From Odoribacter laneus YIT 12061 (GTDB lineage: Bacteria > Bacteroidota > Bacteroidia > Bacteroidales > Marinifilaceae): a stretch of 64,000 nucleotides of DNA. The notes under the pieces are model-generated. The model was not told where the DNA came from. It saw only the letters and a program-made list of their open reading frames with translations, and did no database searches. Made by a program: the position numbers and the translations under genes. Shown here one piece after another: positions 11,554-20,292 of this stretch (within the stretch, counting starts at the first letter, position 1; the number at the start of each line of letters is the position of its first letter). The stretch lies in the NCBI RefSeq assembly GCF_000243215.1, contig NZ_JH594598.1, positions 72,031 to 136,030 of the forward strand, read 5' to 3'.

Positions 11554-12426
11554 ATGAAACCTATGAGCAGTTTAACCTATCGACATTTTAAAGACCGCTT
11601 ATTCTTTTGGACGGTTTGTATTTTCTCCGCCCTGACGGCAATTCCTTTAATCCTCATTATCTGGGAAGTCGTCAAGAAAGGCTACAAACAAATCAACCTG
11701 AATTTTTTTACGGAAACGGCACCCAGTACACTGGATGCCATGCTGGCACGCAATAGCGGAGAACTAATCCCCGGAGGTATTGCCAATGGTATTACCGGTA
11801 CCCTCCTCATGGTAGTGATTGCCTCTCTATTGGCCATTCCTACCGGCATTCTAGGCGGTATTTATCTGTCAGAAAAGCCGAAAACCTGGTTTTCTATTCT
11901 GATTCGTTTCCTTACCGATTTAGTACAAGGCAGTCCTTCTATCGTCATCGGTATCATTGCCTATTCTTGGATTGTAAAGCCTTTAGGAAGCTATTCCGCT
12001 CTGGCCGGCAGTATTGCCCTCTCCATTATGATGCTTCCGTTGATCATCCGTTCGACCGAAGAAACTCTTAAAATGTTACCCGGTAGTCTGAAAGAAGCAG
12101 GATTAGCCCTCGGAGCCTCCTATACCCGTGTTATTCTAAAAGTCCTGCTTCCCTCCGCTTTCGGAGGATTATTTACAGGAATTCTGCTGGCCATTTCACG
12201 AGTCATGGGAGAAACCGCCCCTCTTATGCTTACAGCTTTGGGAAGTTCTGCTATCAACTGGGATATACTCAAACCCACCAGCGCCGTTCCACTACTGATC
12301 TGGGAATTTTACAACGACCCCAATCTGATCGATATGATCTGGAGCTCCTCCCTCTTTCTTTTGCTCTCAATCCTCCTATTAAATATCATAGCTAAACAAG
12401 TCGCCCGAAAATGGAAAATACAATAA
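11554..12426 (+). CDS. pstA: Phosphate ABC transporter permease PstA
   Basis: PstA is the second permease subunit of the phosphate importer. The 290-residue protein has six predicted membrane helices and the EAA loop KEAGLALGASYTRVILKVLL (about 189-208). The motif SRVMGETAPLMLTA is typical of PstA. A second in-frame ATG lies three codons in. Its 3' end overlaps the longer possible start of pstB by 16 bases, which points to translational coupling. Confidence 0.95.
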   Translation: MKPMSSLTYRHFKDRLFFWTVCIFSALTAIPLILIIWEVVKKGYKQINLNFFTETAPSTLDAMLARNSGELIPGGIANGITGTLLMVVIASLLAIPTGILGGIYLSEKPKTWFSILIRFLTDLVQGSPSIVIGIIAYSWIVKPLGSYSALAGSIALSIMMLPLIIRSTEETLKMLPGSLKEAGLALGASYTRVILKVLLPSAFGGLFTGILLAISRVMGETAPLMLTALGSSAINWDILKPTSAVPLLIWEFYNDPNLIDMIWSSSLFLLLSILLLNIIAKQVARKWKIQ

Positions 12427-13238
12427 CTTTGAAAAAACAAACGGTTGAAAACAAAAAATATATGTCTACGGCAATCCCTGAAGATCCGATATTACAACTG
12501 AAAAAGGTTTCGATCTCTTATACAGCGGGAAAAAATGCAGTGAACAATGTCAATGCCGATATCCGGAAAAAATGTATTACCGCCATTATGGGGCCATCCG
12601 GATGCGGAAAAAGTACTCTCCTCAGAGCAATCAACCGTATGCACGAACTCTATCCCGATATACGGATATCCGGAGAGATTTTGATGAATAATCGAAATAT
12701 TCTGAAAATGAATCCGATGGAAGTGAGACGCATGGCCGGTATGGTTTTCCAACGCCCCAATCCCTTCCCCACCATGAGCATATACGAAAATGTCTTAGCC
12801 GGCTATAAACTGAATGGAATTTCCCTCCCCAAAAAAGAAAAAGACGAACTGGTCGAAACCTGTCTGACAAACGTCGGCCTGTGGAACGAAGTGAAAGACT
12901 CTCTTTTGAAAAAAGGGACTTTTCTTTCCGGAGGACAACAACAACGGCTTTGTATTGCAAGGGCTTTAGCCTTGAAACCAGAAGTACTGTTAATGGACGA
13001 ACCCACATCCGCCCTCGATCCCATAGCTACCAACCGGATAGAAGAACTCTTGCTGCAACTGAAAAACGAATTCACCATTCTCATCGTCACGCACAATATG
13101 TCCCAAGCCGCCCGTATCTCGGATTATTCGATGTTTATGTATCTCGGAGAATTGATTGAATACGACAAAACCCAAAACATGTTTACAAATCCAAAAGACA
13201 AGCGGACAGAAGAATACCTGAACGGACAGTTCGGATGA
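12411..13238 (+). CDS. pstB: Phosphate ABC transporter ATP-binding protein PstB
   Basis: PstB is the ATPase that drives phosphate import. Walker A is GPSGCGKST (61-69), the signature is LSGGQQQ (172-178) and Walker B is EVLLMDEPTS (191-200), numbered from the start at 12411. An alternative ATG at 12462 gives MSTAIPEDPILQLKKV, an N-terminus that matches other PstB proteins more closely; the longer form overlaps pstA by 16 bases. Both starts lack a clear Shine-Dalgarno site. The 3' neighbour is phoU. Confidence 0.95.
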   Translation: MENTITLKKQTVENKKYMSTAIPEDPILQLKKVSISYTAGKNAVNNVNADIRKKCITAIMGPSGCGKSTLLRAINRMHELYPDIRISGEILMNNRNILKMNPMEVRRMAGMVFQRPNPFPTMSIYENVLAGYKLNGISLPKKEKDELVETCLTNVGLWNEVKDSLLKKGTFLSGGQQQRLCIARALALKPEVLLMDEPTSALDPIATNRIEELLLQLKNEFTILIVTHNMSQAARISDYSMFMYLGELIEYDKTQNMFTNPKDKRTEEYLNGQFG

Positions 13239-13299
13239 TGCAAAACCAGTAGCACAATCCATTTATAAAATTTACACAAATCTAGAATCTTTATCAATT

Positions 13300-14010
13300 A
13301 TGAATAGACTGAGAGAAAAATTCTTTCTGAGAATAAGCCAGGATTTTGAAGTGATGTCGAAAATGGTCATACAGCAAATCCATCAAACACAACGACTTTT
13401 GGAAACCAATACGCTTCCGGAAATTTATACGGAAATCCACAACAATGAACGCATCATCGATAGTCTGGATGTAAAAATGCGGGATGAGGTTATCAATACC
13501 ATCGTCCTTTATAGTCCCCGAGCCGGCGATTTACGCAAAATTATGGCTTATTACGACATGACGGCTTATCTGGAACGAATCGGCGACCTTCTCATAAATA
13601 TTTCCATATTCATGAATCAGGTCAATATCGGAGGCGCTATTTTTCCCTTATATAAAAATCATATATCTAAATTGTGGACAGTGGCAGAAAACATGGTGCA
13701 AAATGCTATATTTGCCTTTACCTGTGAAGATAATAACCTAGCCAAAGAAACAATTAACCTGGATGATATAGTCGACACTTTACACCATGAATTAACCCAG
13801 AAATTAAGGACTCAAAATGCAGACAAGACACTCAAAGAACAACAATTGACAGACATTTTAAGTCTGAGTAGCATATCCTATAACATTGAACGGATCGGAG
13901 ACAATGCAACCAACATTGCAGAAGCAGCTATCTATCTGATGGAAGGGAAAAATATCAAACATCAGGGAAAAGAAAATACAGATATTTTGCAAGCGGGCAG
14001 CGAAGGATGA
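13300..14010 (+). CDS. phoU: Phosphate signalling regulator PhoU
   Basis: PhoU links the Pst transporter to the PhoR kinase and holds the Pho response off when phosphate is plentiful. The 236-residue all-helical protein has two PhoU repeats, each with the metal-binding E/DxxxD-type motif: ERIGDLLINISIF near residue 90 and ERIGDNATNIAEA near residue 200. It lies 61 bases after pstB and 57 bases before the response regulator, so it sits exactly between transporter and two-component genes. Confidence 0.93.
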   Translation: MNRLREKFFLRISQDFEVMSKMVIQQIHQTQRLLETNTLPEIYTEIHNNERIIDSLDVKMRDEVINTIVLYSPRAGDLRKIMAYYDMTAYLERIGDLLINISIFMNQVNIGGAIFPLYKNHISKLWTVAENMVQNAIFAFTCEDNNLAKETINLDDIVDTLHHELTQKLRTQNADKTLKEQQLTDILSLSSISYNIERIGDNATNIAEAAIYLMEGKNIKHQGKENTDILQAGSEG

Positions 14011-14067
14011 CGAAAAAAGAATATAAGACTCAATATAAAAACAGATACCTTAAATCACAAATAACAT

Positions 14068-14751
14068 ATGGAAAGGAAAAAAATTTTAGTGGTCGACGAC
14101 GAAGAGGATTTATGCGAAATTCTTCAATTTAACCTGGAAAGTGAAGGCTTTGCTGTAGATATCGCCAACTCCGCAGAACAAGCATTAAAAATCATATCGG
14201 AAGCACATAAATTGATCCTACTGGATGTAATGATGGAAGGTATGTCCGGTTTTAAAATGGCCGAAAAGGTCAGAAAGGAAATGCACCTGAACATACCCAT
14301 TATTTTTCTGACAGCCAAAGATACAGAAAACGATATGCTGACCGGCTTTAGTCTGGGAGCAGACGATTATATCCCCAAACCATTTTCTATCAAAGAAGTA
14401 AGCGCACGTGTAAAGGCAGTACTGAAACGAACCGGAAATCAGGACCTGCCGGAAACCAAACAAACAATAGAAGCCGGCGAACTGATCATTGACCTGGTTT
14501 CTAAAAATGTTATCCTCAAAGATCAACCGATATTGTTAACGAAAAAAGAATTTGAAATTTTGAGTACAATGGTCAAATCTCCCAATCGTATCTTTTCCCG
14601 GGAAGACTTTTTGACCAGAGTCTGGACCGACGACGGATATGTGTTGGAAAGAACAGTAGATGTACACATCACACGCTTACGAAAAAAACTCGGAGATTTT
14701 GGGAAACACATTGTCAACCGCTCCGGATATGGCTATTGTTTCGAAATCTGA
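14068..14751 (+). CDS. phoB: PhoB-like response regulator, OmpR family
   Basis: The 227-residue protein is a phosphorylation-activated DNA-binding regulator. The receiver domain shows the acidic pocket DD at 10-11, phospho-acceptor D53 in LLDVMM and K104 in YIPKPF. The C-terminal OmpR-type winged helix (about 128-226) ends with ERTVDVHITRLRKKLG and GYGYCFEI. Its location directly after phoU and before a PhoR-like kinase makes PhoB the sensible name. The 11-base repeats in front of pstS fit tandem binding of a regulator of this family. Autoregulation cannot be judged, since no second Pho box is seen at 14010-14067. Confidence 0.88.
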   Translation: MERKKILVVDDEEDLCEILQFNLESEGFAVDIANSAEQALKIISEAHKLILLDVMMEGMSGFKMAEKVRKEMHLNIPIIFLTAKDTENDMLTGFSLGADDYIPKPFSIKEVSARVKAVLKRTGNQDLPETKQTIEAGELIIDLVSKNVILKDQPILLTKKEFEILSTMVKSPNRIFSREDFLTRVWTDDGYVLERTVDVHITRLRKKLGDFGKHIVNRSGYGYCFEI

Positions 14752-14870
14752 AAATAAACAAATTTACAATCTCAAACGATTGTAAAGCCAACCCCGACAA
14801 GGACACCAAACTTTATTAAAAATCTTCGGACAACGAAATAGAACTCAATAACTTTAAACATATACCTCTG

Positions 14871-16631
14871 ATGTATTTATCCTATAAAAAGAAAATATTC
14901 TTCTACTTTTTCCTGGTATTTCTGGTATTTACAACCATTATTGTTCTGGTACAACGCAATCGGGAAAAGGTATATAAAACAGAAAATCTACGTACCAATT
15001 TAAACACCTACACCCAACTTATCAGCCACTATATCCGACAAAATCCTCTACAGGCGGATACGGGACTAAACTCTGTGGGGAACCTCCTTCCCCTTCTCCC
15101 AGACAGTCTTCGGATTACGATAATGGACGAGAAAGGGAAAGTACTGTTTGATAATACCCTGCCAGAAGAAAGGGAAATCGAAAACCACCTATCCCGTCCG
15201 GAAATCTCTTCTGCCTTCGTACACGACAACGGCAGCGCTATCCGTTTCTCTACGACAAAAGGGAAAGAATATTATTATTACGCCTATCACAATTCCCCTT
15301 ATTTTATAAGAGTCGCCCTGCCCTATAACGTAGAACTGAAAGATTACCTGGAAGGAGATAATATTTTTATGTATTTTATCGTCCTGCTTTTCTTTATTGC
15401 ACTGATTTCTCTGCTTTATCTGGCCGATCGCTTCGGGAAAGCCATCACGGGATTGAACGATTTTATCACCTCTGCCGAAAATAACCAGCCCGCATATAAA
15501 AAAATCCATTTTCCGGATACCGAACTGGGCGTCATCGGTAATAAAATTATCAATAATTATAAATTACTGGAAGAAAGTAAAAATCAACTCCGGCAAGAAA
15601 AGGAAAAGCTGCTCCGGCATTTTCATTATTCCGACGAAGGTATCTGCATTTTTTCTGCCGATGGGCAAAAAACTTATGCCAATACTCATTTTATCCAATA
15701 CCTGAATATCATTCTCGATGAACCTACTTTCGAAGTAAAGGCCGTCCTGGAAGAAGCAGACTTCAAAGATTTACGCATATTTCTGAAAAAAAATACGCCT
15801 GTAAATCCACAATCGACTACCCTCCCTATCTATCAGGGAAAGATCTCTAAAAACGGGAAACATTTTGCCGTAAAGTTGATCATTTTCAATGACAATAGCT
15901 TTGAAGTAACCTTAAACAATATTTCGAATACAGAAAAAAACAGGTTGCTGAAACAGGAAATGACCAATAATATCGCCCACGAACTAAAGACCCCGGTAAG
16001 CAGTATCCGAGGGTATATCGAAACACTGCTGGACCAACCCGATATTAAACCGGAAAAACAGAAATTCTTTCTAGAACGTACCTATACTCAGGTACTCCGG
16101 TTGTCCGATCTGATCCGGGATGTCGCCTTAATTACTAAAACGGAAGAAGCGGCCGATCTCTTCGAAAAAGAATGTATTAATATTCACGACACAATTACAG
16201 AAGTGACTACTGACCTGCAAAATCAAATCCGCGACAACCATATCCAAATTCTTAACAACGTAGATGAAAGTGTGGAAATCGAAGGAAATCATACCCTGCT
16301 CTATTCCATTTTCCGGAATCTGATCGACAATGCCCTCAACTATGCCGGCGAAAATATCACAATCGGCATCGATAATTATACAGAAGACAATGAATTCTAT
16401 TATTTCTCCTTGTACGACACAGGATGTGGCGTAGAGGAAGCCTTTCTGGACCGGATATTCGATCGCTTCTACCGGATCAATGAAGGCAGAAGCCGCAAGA
16501 ATGGCGGGTCCGGTTTAGGCCTTTCTATCGTCAAAAATGCTGTTCTCTTTCATAAAGGGCAGATTTCCGCCAAAAACAGAAAAGACGGCGGTTTGGAATT
16601 TATCTTTTCTTTACGAAAGAAGCTCTATTGA
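14871..16631 (+). CDS. phoR: PhoR-like sensor histidine kinase
   Basis: The 586-residue kinase has two transmembrane helices (about 8-28 and 165-185) flanking a periplasmic region of some 135 residues, a PAS-like linker domain (about 245-360), the HisKA box with H370 in NNIAHELKTPVSSIRGY, and an ATPase domain with the N box (FRNLIDNALNYA), G1 (DTGCGV) and G2 (GGSGLGLSIV) motifs. It is likely the partner of the PhoB-like regulator 119 bases upstream. Enterobacterial PhoR has almost no periplasmic loop, so the sizeable one here may add an input beyond PhoU. Confidence 0.88.
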   Translation: MYLSYKKKIFFYFFLVFLVFTTIIVLVQRNREKVYKTENLRTNLNTYTQLISHYIRQNPLQADTGLNSVGNLLPLLPDSLRITIMDEKGKVLFDNTLPEEREIENHLSRPEISSAFVHDNGSAIRFSTTKGKEYYYYAYHNSPYFIRVALPYNVELKDYLEGDNIFMYFIVLLFFIALISLLYLADRFGKAITGLNDFITSAENNQPAYKKIHFPDTELGVIGNKIINNYKLLEESKNQLRQEKEKLLRHFHYSDEGICIFSADGQKTYANTHFIQYLNIILDEPTFEVKAVLEEADFKDLRIFLKKNTPVNPQSTTLPIYQGKISKNGKHFAVKLIIFNDNSFEVTLNNISNTEKNRLLKQEMTNNIAHELKTPVSSIRGYIETLLDQPDIKPEKQKFFLERTYTQVLRLSDLIRDVALITKTEEAADLFEKECINIHDTITEVTTDLQNQIRDNHIQILNNVDESVEIEGNHTLLYSIFRNLIDNALNYAGENITIGIDNYTEDNEFYYFSLYDTGCGVEEAFLDRIFDRFYRINEGRSRKNGGSGLGLSIVKNAVLFHKGQISAKNRKDGGLEFIFSLRKKLY

Positions 16632-16675
16632 GCCCAAAATGCTGTTCTCCACAGAATTTTTGAAGTTCTTTTTTC

Positions 16676-16718
16676 AAAGCCTGAGCCTAAATTTATAGGT
16701 TTCAGGCTTTTCCTTTTT
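16676..16718 (+). terminator. Intrinsic terminator of the pst-pho locus
   Basis: AAAGCCTGA (16676-16684) pairs with TCAGGCTTT (16702-16710); CCTA and TAGG inside can lengthen the stem. T-rich sequence follows. It stands 45 bases after the PhoR stop. Confidence 0.75.
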
Positions 16719-16831
16719 AATATCCCCCGTATTTCAAACAAAAAAGTTAAAAGATGTAATCCGACGCAACTATTTCAATTTTTGTACATCTTTTAAATGT
16801 CCGGGCAAAGGACAAGGGCTAAGTAATAATT

Positions 16832-17644
16832 ATGGGAATTATAAATCATTTATTTATGGGCAATTCTTTCCTGATAGATCGGCAAGAAAAACATCGGTTC
16901 GTGCGAAAGAAAAGCGGGCATATTCTTTTATTTCCTCTTTTTTTATTGAGTTTCTTTATCGTTTCCTGTGATGATAAATACGAAGATTTAAGATACGAAT
17001 ACAGCGATTACGGCATTATTCACAAAAACGGAGAGCTTACGACCATTCAAACTGATCGGGGAGCCCTTGTATGCCCTTCGGTTTGGAATATTCCTGCCGA
17101 ATTCAAAAACAAGGATCGTGTGCTGATTTATTTCAATTTGTTAGGAGAAGCCGACAGTACCGAACAGTTCGATTACTATGTAAGGATAAATGAAATACAT
17201 AAAATTCTGACCAAAGACCTTATCGAATACAGCTCCGAAATTTCTGACAGTCTTGGGTACGACCCGATTCAACTGTATAACCTATGGATCAGTCGGGAAT
17301 TTATCAACTTCGATTTCTATTACGGTGCAGGTGCTCCGAACCTAAAACACATGATCAACCTGGCCTTGCATCCCGAAAAAACGGCAGACAACCGTATTTT
17401 ACTGGAATTCCGTCACAATGCTTTCCGTGATCCTTACAATTATAAATACCATGGAATCGTTTCTTTCCGAGCAGCCGAGCTCCTGGATACCCCTCAGGAT
17501 TCCGTGTTATTACGGATAAAATACAGGGGGCTTGAACAAGACAAAACAGTCGATCTCACCTGGATTCCGCAGGAAAACAAGCTGATTAAACCGGAGCTGA
17601 ATCCCACCGAAATTCCGCTCTCTCAAACCGAAATCCTGCACTAA
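16832..17644 (+). CDS. NigD-like lipoprotein
   Basis: The protein resembles the NigD-like family of Bacteroidetes lipoproteins, named after a gene in a nigrescin bacteriocin locus but otherwise uncharacterised. The lipobox FIVSC (Cys 47) is followed by two beta-rich parts: an N-terminal OB-like region with QTDRGALVCPSVWN and DRVLIYFNLLGE, and a C-terminal region starting near YVRINEIHKILTKDLIEY, which is a recognisable family feature. The n-region before the hydrophobic core is unusually long (about 30 residues); a second ATG at 16856 shortens it only slightly. It stands alone between the pho locus terminator and tRNA-Pro. Confidence 0.75.
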   Translation: MGIINHLFMGNSFLIDRQEKHRFVRKKSGHILLFPLFLLSFFIVSCDDKYEDLRYEYSDYGIIHKNGELTTIQTDRGALVCPSVWNIPAEFKNKDRVLIYFNLLGEADSTEQFDYYVRINEIHKILTKDLIEYSSEISDSLGYDPIQLYNLWISREFINFDFYYGAGAPNLKHMINLALHPEKTADNRILLEFRHNAFRDPYNYKYHGIVSFRAAELLDTPQDSVLLRIKYRGLEQDKTVDLTWIPQENKLIKPELNPTEIPLSQTEILH

Positions 17645-17739
17645 TTCACAAACCTTACTCTACTATTTATATAAACTCAACATCAAATTATAGAGGAAAT
17701 CTCTTCCTCTATAATTTAGTTAAAAATTCAAATCCATTT

Positions 17740-17770
17740 CTTGTATTTCCAATTACTATTATTACCTTTG
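17740..17770 (+). promoter_or_regulatory. Promoter of tRNA-Pro
   Basis: TACCTTTG at 17763-17770 is a perfect -7 box and CTTG at 17740-17743 stands 19 bases upstream as a one-mismatch -33 element. The start point would fall near 17777, just before the tRNA. Confidence 0.8.
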
Positions 17771-17782
17771 TCCGCACAATAA

Positions 17783-17856
17783 CGGGGCGTAGCGCAGCCC
17801 GGTAGCGCATCTGCTTTGGGAGCAGAGGGTCGCAGGTTCGAATCCTGTCACCCCGA
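17783..17856 (+). tRNA. tRNA-Pro (anticodon TGG)
   Basis: The 74-base sequence folds into a standard cloverleaf with the anticodon loop TTTGGGA and the T loop TTCGAAT. The discriminator is A and CCA is not encoded. The acceptor stem has one C-A mismatch at positions 6-67, and the T stem ends in a G-U pair. Confidence 0.97.
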
Positions 17857-17868
17857 CGATTGAAAAAC

Positions 17869-17901
17869 AAGCAGTTACATGAAAATGTAGCTGCTTTTTT
17901 T
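17869..17901 (+). terminator. Terminator of tRNA-Pro
   Basis: AAGCAG and TACAT (17869-17880) pair with ATGTA and CTGCTT (17885-17895) across one mismatch, followed by a T run to 17901. Confidence 0.8.
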
Positions 17902-18309
17902 ATGCCTTATTTCCTACCGTGCCGTCAACGTGCCGTTTTTTACCTCAAAAATGTCAAATAACTCACGTTTAATCACACAATAGATTCATCATTCTCTGTA
18001 ATCTTTTAGTGTTTGATTGAATTTTATTGCTTTTACAAAGGAAGACCATTTAGCCGATCAGCAGTTGATTTTGTGTGAAATATAGCTAATAGAAAAGATT
18101 AAAATTTTGTTTTGAAATTTCTCAATAGAAAAAAATTAGTGGAGTTGGGGGCTTAATATATAGAATCATGGAGGGTATATTTAAACAAGTTGGTAAAGTC
18201 ACATTGATTTTTGTATCTTCTTTAAATAGAAGCTATGATTTTGCCAACTGTTTTTGAAAAAATTTAACTGATTTTTCATTTAAGATAGGAAAAAGAGCTC
18301 CATTAATTT
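17902..18309. other. Gene-free stretch after tRNA-Pro
   Basis: No convincing gene is present. Directly after the tRNA terminator, CGTGCCGT occurs twice within 20 bases (17918-17938), the kind of repeat that can border integrated elements at tRNA genes, but no second copy or integrase is visible. Near 18188-18255 AGTTGG pairs with CCAACT around an inner CTTCT/AGAAG hairpin, followed by T residues. Confidence 0.4.
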
Positions 18310-18356
18310 ATTAAAATAAAAAAGGAAGGGTCACTTCATGTTTCAAGCCCCCTTCC
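18310..18356 (-). terminator. Terminator of the CNNM/CBS transporter gene
   Basis: On the minus strand GGAAGGG (complement of 18350-18356) pairs with CCCTTCC (complement of 18324-18330) and is followed by a T-rich tract over 18323-18310. It lies 27 bases after the stop codon of the transporter gene. Confidence 0.75.
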
Positions 18357-18382
18357 ATATTAGCCGACTATTTTTAAATCCG

Positions 18383-19666
18383 TTATTGATCTTTACCATC
18401 TGGCAGATTTACCCATACCTTGTCAATTCGTACGCCATCCATATCCACTACTTCAAAGACAAAATTGTACCAACGAACTTGTTCCCCTGATTGCGGGATA
18501 TGTTCCAGCAACTCCAGAATCAAACCGCCTACTGTATTATAATTACAATTTTCAAACAATTCTTCCTGCTGAAAATAAGTGAGGAAATCATAAAAAGGAC
18601 ATTGCCCGTCTACCAACCATCCTTCACCATTGACACGTTTGATAATATTCGGTTCTTTGTGCGTATCATTCACCGTCCCTAACAATGCTTCCAAGATGTC
18701 CCGTAAAGTAATAATTCCCTGGCACACGCCGAATTCATCGCAAATCAACGCCCGGCTGATTCCTTGTTCTTTCATCTTTTCCAAAGCCTTATACACACTC
18801 ATATTCTCCGGGAAATAAGAGGCCGGACGTACAATGTCCGCCAGATTGAAATCCGGTGCATCCAGATGCAATACCAAATCCTTGAGTGAAATTACTCCCT
18901 TTACTTCGTCTTTATTACCCTCTGTCACAGGATACATATCGAAAAGCTGATTTTCCAGAGCTTTCATTACTTCATTTTTCGTCATATTCATATGCAGCCA
19001 TATTATCTCATTCCGTTGGGTCATTATGTCATCTACCTTCAAATCCCCCAGCAAAAATACCCGTTCTACAATGTCTTGTTCCACTTCTTGTACCTCGCCG
19101 TCTTCTTTTCCTTCCTGTACGATTGATTTGATTTCTTCTTCAGTCACCTTACTTTCAGCCTCTTTCAATCCCAGCAAATTGAACATTCCGGAAGTACTTT
19201 TCGACAATATCCATACAAAGGGAGCAGCCGCCAGTGAGAGTATATACATCGGCCGGGCGATGATTTTAGAGGCCTTTTCTGCTATACTCAATCCGATCCG
19301 TTTCGGAACGAGTTCTCCAAAAATCAAAGTAAGATAAGTAACTACTACCACGATTACAATTTGAGCAATCATAGGCGAATAGGCTGGAGAAACACCCCAG
19401 CCCCGGAGTATACCGGCAAAATCATCTGCCAGCGTAGCCCCTGAATAAATACCCGTTAAAATCCCGATTAGTGTGATCCCAATCTGAATCGTCGAGAGAA
19501 AACGATCTGGTTCGTTAGCCAGCTTTAAGGCAAGCCTAGCTAGCTTGCTGCCTTTTTTGGCATCCGTGGAAAGACTGGATTTCCGAGCGGAAATCAACGC
19601 AATTTCGGACATTGCAAAAAGTCCGTTCAACAAAATAAGAGCTATAATGATTAAAATTTCGTTCAT
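18383..19666 (-). CDS. CNNM/CorC-family membrane protein with CBS domains
   Basis: The 427-residue protein has the hemolysin-C/CNNM layout: an N-terminal DUF21 (CNNM) membrane domain with three to four helices (1-185), a CBS pair (about 200-330; MTQRNEIIWLHMN and RALICDEFGVCQGIITLRDI) and a C-terminal CorC_HlyC domain (about 345-425). Proteins of this family export magnesium or other divalent cations; the older name hemolysin is not supported here. The 130-base leader is rich in hairpins and may sense a ligand. A small membrane-protein gene lies upstream on the same strand. Confidence 0.9.
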   Translation of the reverse strand: MNEILIIIALILLNGLFAMSEIALISARKSSLSTDAKKGSKLARLALKLANEPDRFLSTIQIGITLIGILTGIYSGATLADDFAGILRGWGVSPAYSPMIAQIVIVVVVTYLTLIFGELVPKRIGLSIAEKASKIIARPMYILSLAAAPFVWILSKSTSGMFNLLGLKEAESKVTEEEIKSIVQEGKEDGEVQEVEQDIVERVFLLGDLKVDDIMTQRNEIIWLHMNMTKNEVMKALENQLFDMYPVTEGNKDEVKGVISLKDLVLHLDAPDFNLADIVRPASYFPENMSVYKALEKMKEQGISRALICDEFGVCQGIITLRDILEALLGTVNDTHKEPNIIKRVNGEGWLVDGQCPFYDFLTYFQQEELFENCNYNTVGGLILELLEHIPQSGEQVRWYNFVFEVVDMDGVRIDKVWVNLPDGKDQ

Positions 19667-19679
19667 ATAAAATTAATTT

Positions 19680-19790
19680 TGATGATTCCGTCCTGGACGG
19701 AGAAAAATATTCCTATGCCTAAAAGCATATACCCGAAAAGTGGGCTAGGAAGTAAGGTTTCACTCCTTTTTTAAAGGATGACCGTAATAA
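19680..19790 (-). promoter_or_regulatory. Hairpin-rich leader of the CNNM transporter gene
   Basis: Read on the minus strand, TTCCTA (complement of 19746-19751) can pair with TAGGAA (complement of 19710-19715), enclosing a CCC...GGG pairing and an ATGC...GCAT hairpin. Nearer the start codon TCCGTCC and GGACGGA (19687-19701) form a tight hairpin. I do not recognise a known riboswitch family, including M-box or yybP-ykoY, but the position before a metal transporter is suggestive. Confidence 0.35.
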
Positions 19791-19805
19791 AAAAGTAACG
19801 AACCG

Positions 19806-20153
19806 CTAAATCAGGTAAACACAGCAAATCATATGCGTATGACGATTATCCAACGTAAAATACGAGGGAGTTTCAACACTCAGAATAGTCCCTAAGTACG
19901 CGGGTACAATTTCCGGAACAATTGAAAAAAATAACCGGGGAGCAGAAAAAACAGGCCGTACCTTATAGTAATAAGATTCCCTCGGTTCATCGGCATCCTC
20001 CCTCCCCTCATCGGCAGAATAATAAGCCCTTGCTACAGGTTTTACCTGATCTCTGAAAGCAGAACATTCCAAAATATCTAATTGTACCAACAAAACAAGC
20101 AGTACAAACATAAGATGTATAAAACGCCTGGGGCCTGAATCTTCACTATCCAT
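19806..20153 (-). CDS. Small membrane-anchored protein of unknown function
   Basis: The 115-residue frame is not recognised. It begins with a short polar stretch and one hydrophobic helix (FIHLMFVLLVLLVQLDIL, about 11-28), followed by a charged region rich in Glu and Asp and a C-terminal aromatic and hydrophobic part. A possible -7 box TAATTTCG is present about 25 bases upstream on the minus strand. It could share a transcript with the CNNM transporter gene 139 bases downstream. The length, the plausible signal anchor and the lack of any better reading on the other strand favour a real gene, but this is uncertain. Confidence 0.5.
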   Translation of the reverse strand: MDSEDSGPRRFIHLMFVLLVLLVQLDILECSAFRDQVKPVARAYYSADEGREDADEPRESYYYKVRPVFSAPRLFFSIVPEIVPAYLGTILSVETPSYFTLDNRHTHMICCVYLI

Positions 20154-20292
20154 TGAATGAATTGTTTTCTGCTACGAAATTATATAAATTACCCCTTTTA
20201 TAATACGATATTTTTGGTAATTACAAAAAATTTACATTTTTTATAATTCACATCCCTTCGTTTCCGATTTTCCCTTCCAGCTTTTTATTCCT

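Noticed and set aside
9641-16631. A phage or CRISPR system anywhere in the window
   Set aside because: No regularly spaced repeats with unique spacers, no cas genes and no phage structural genes are present; the only mobile traces are the dead integrase and the inverted-repeat element.
17902-18300. An integrated element at tRNA-Pro
   Set aside because: CGTGCCGT repeats follow the tRNA, but there is no second copy of the tRNA end, no integrase and no cargo.
19680-19790. A known Mg or Mn riboswitch (M-box or yybP-ykoY) in the CNNM leader
   Set aside because: The conserved core sequences of those classes are not present; only generic pairings are seen.
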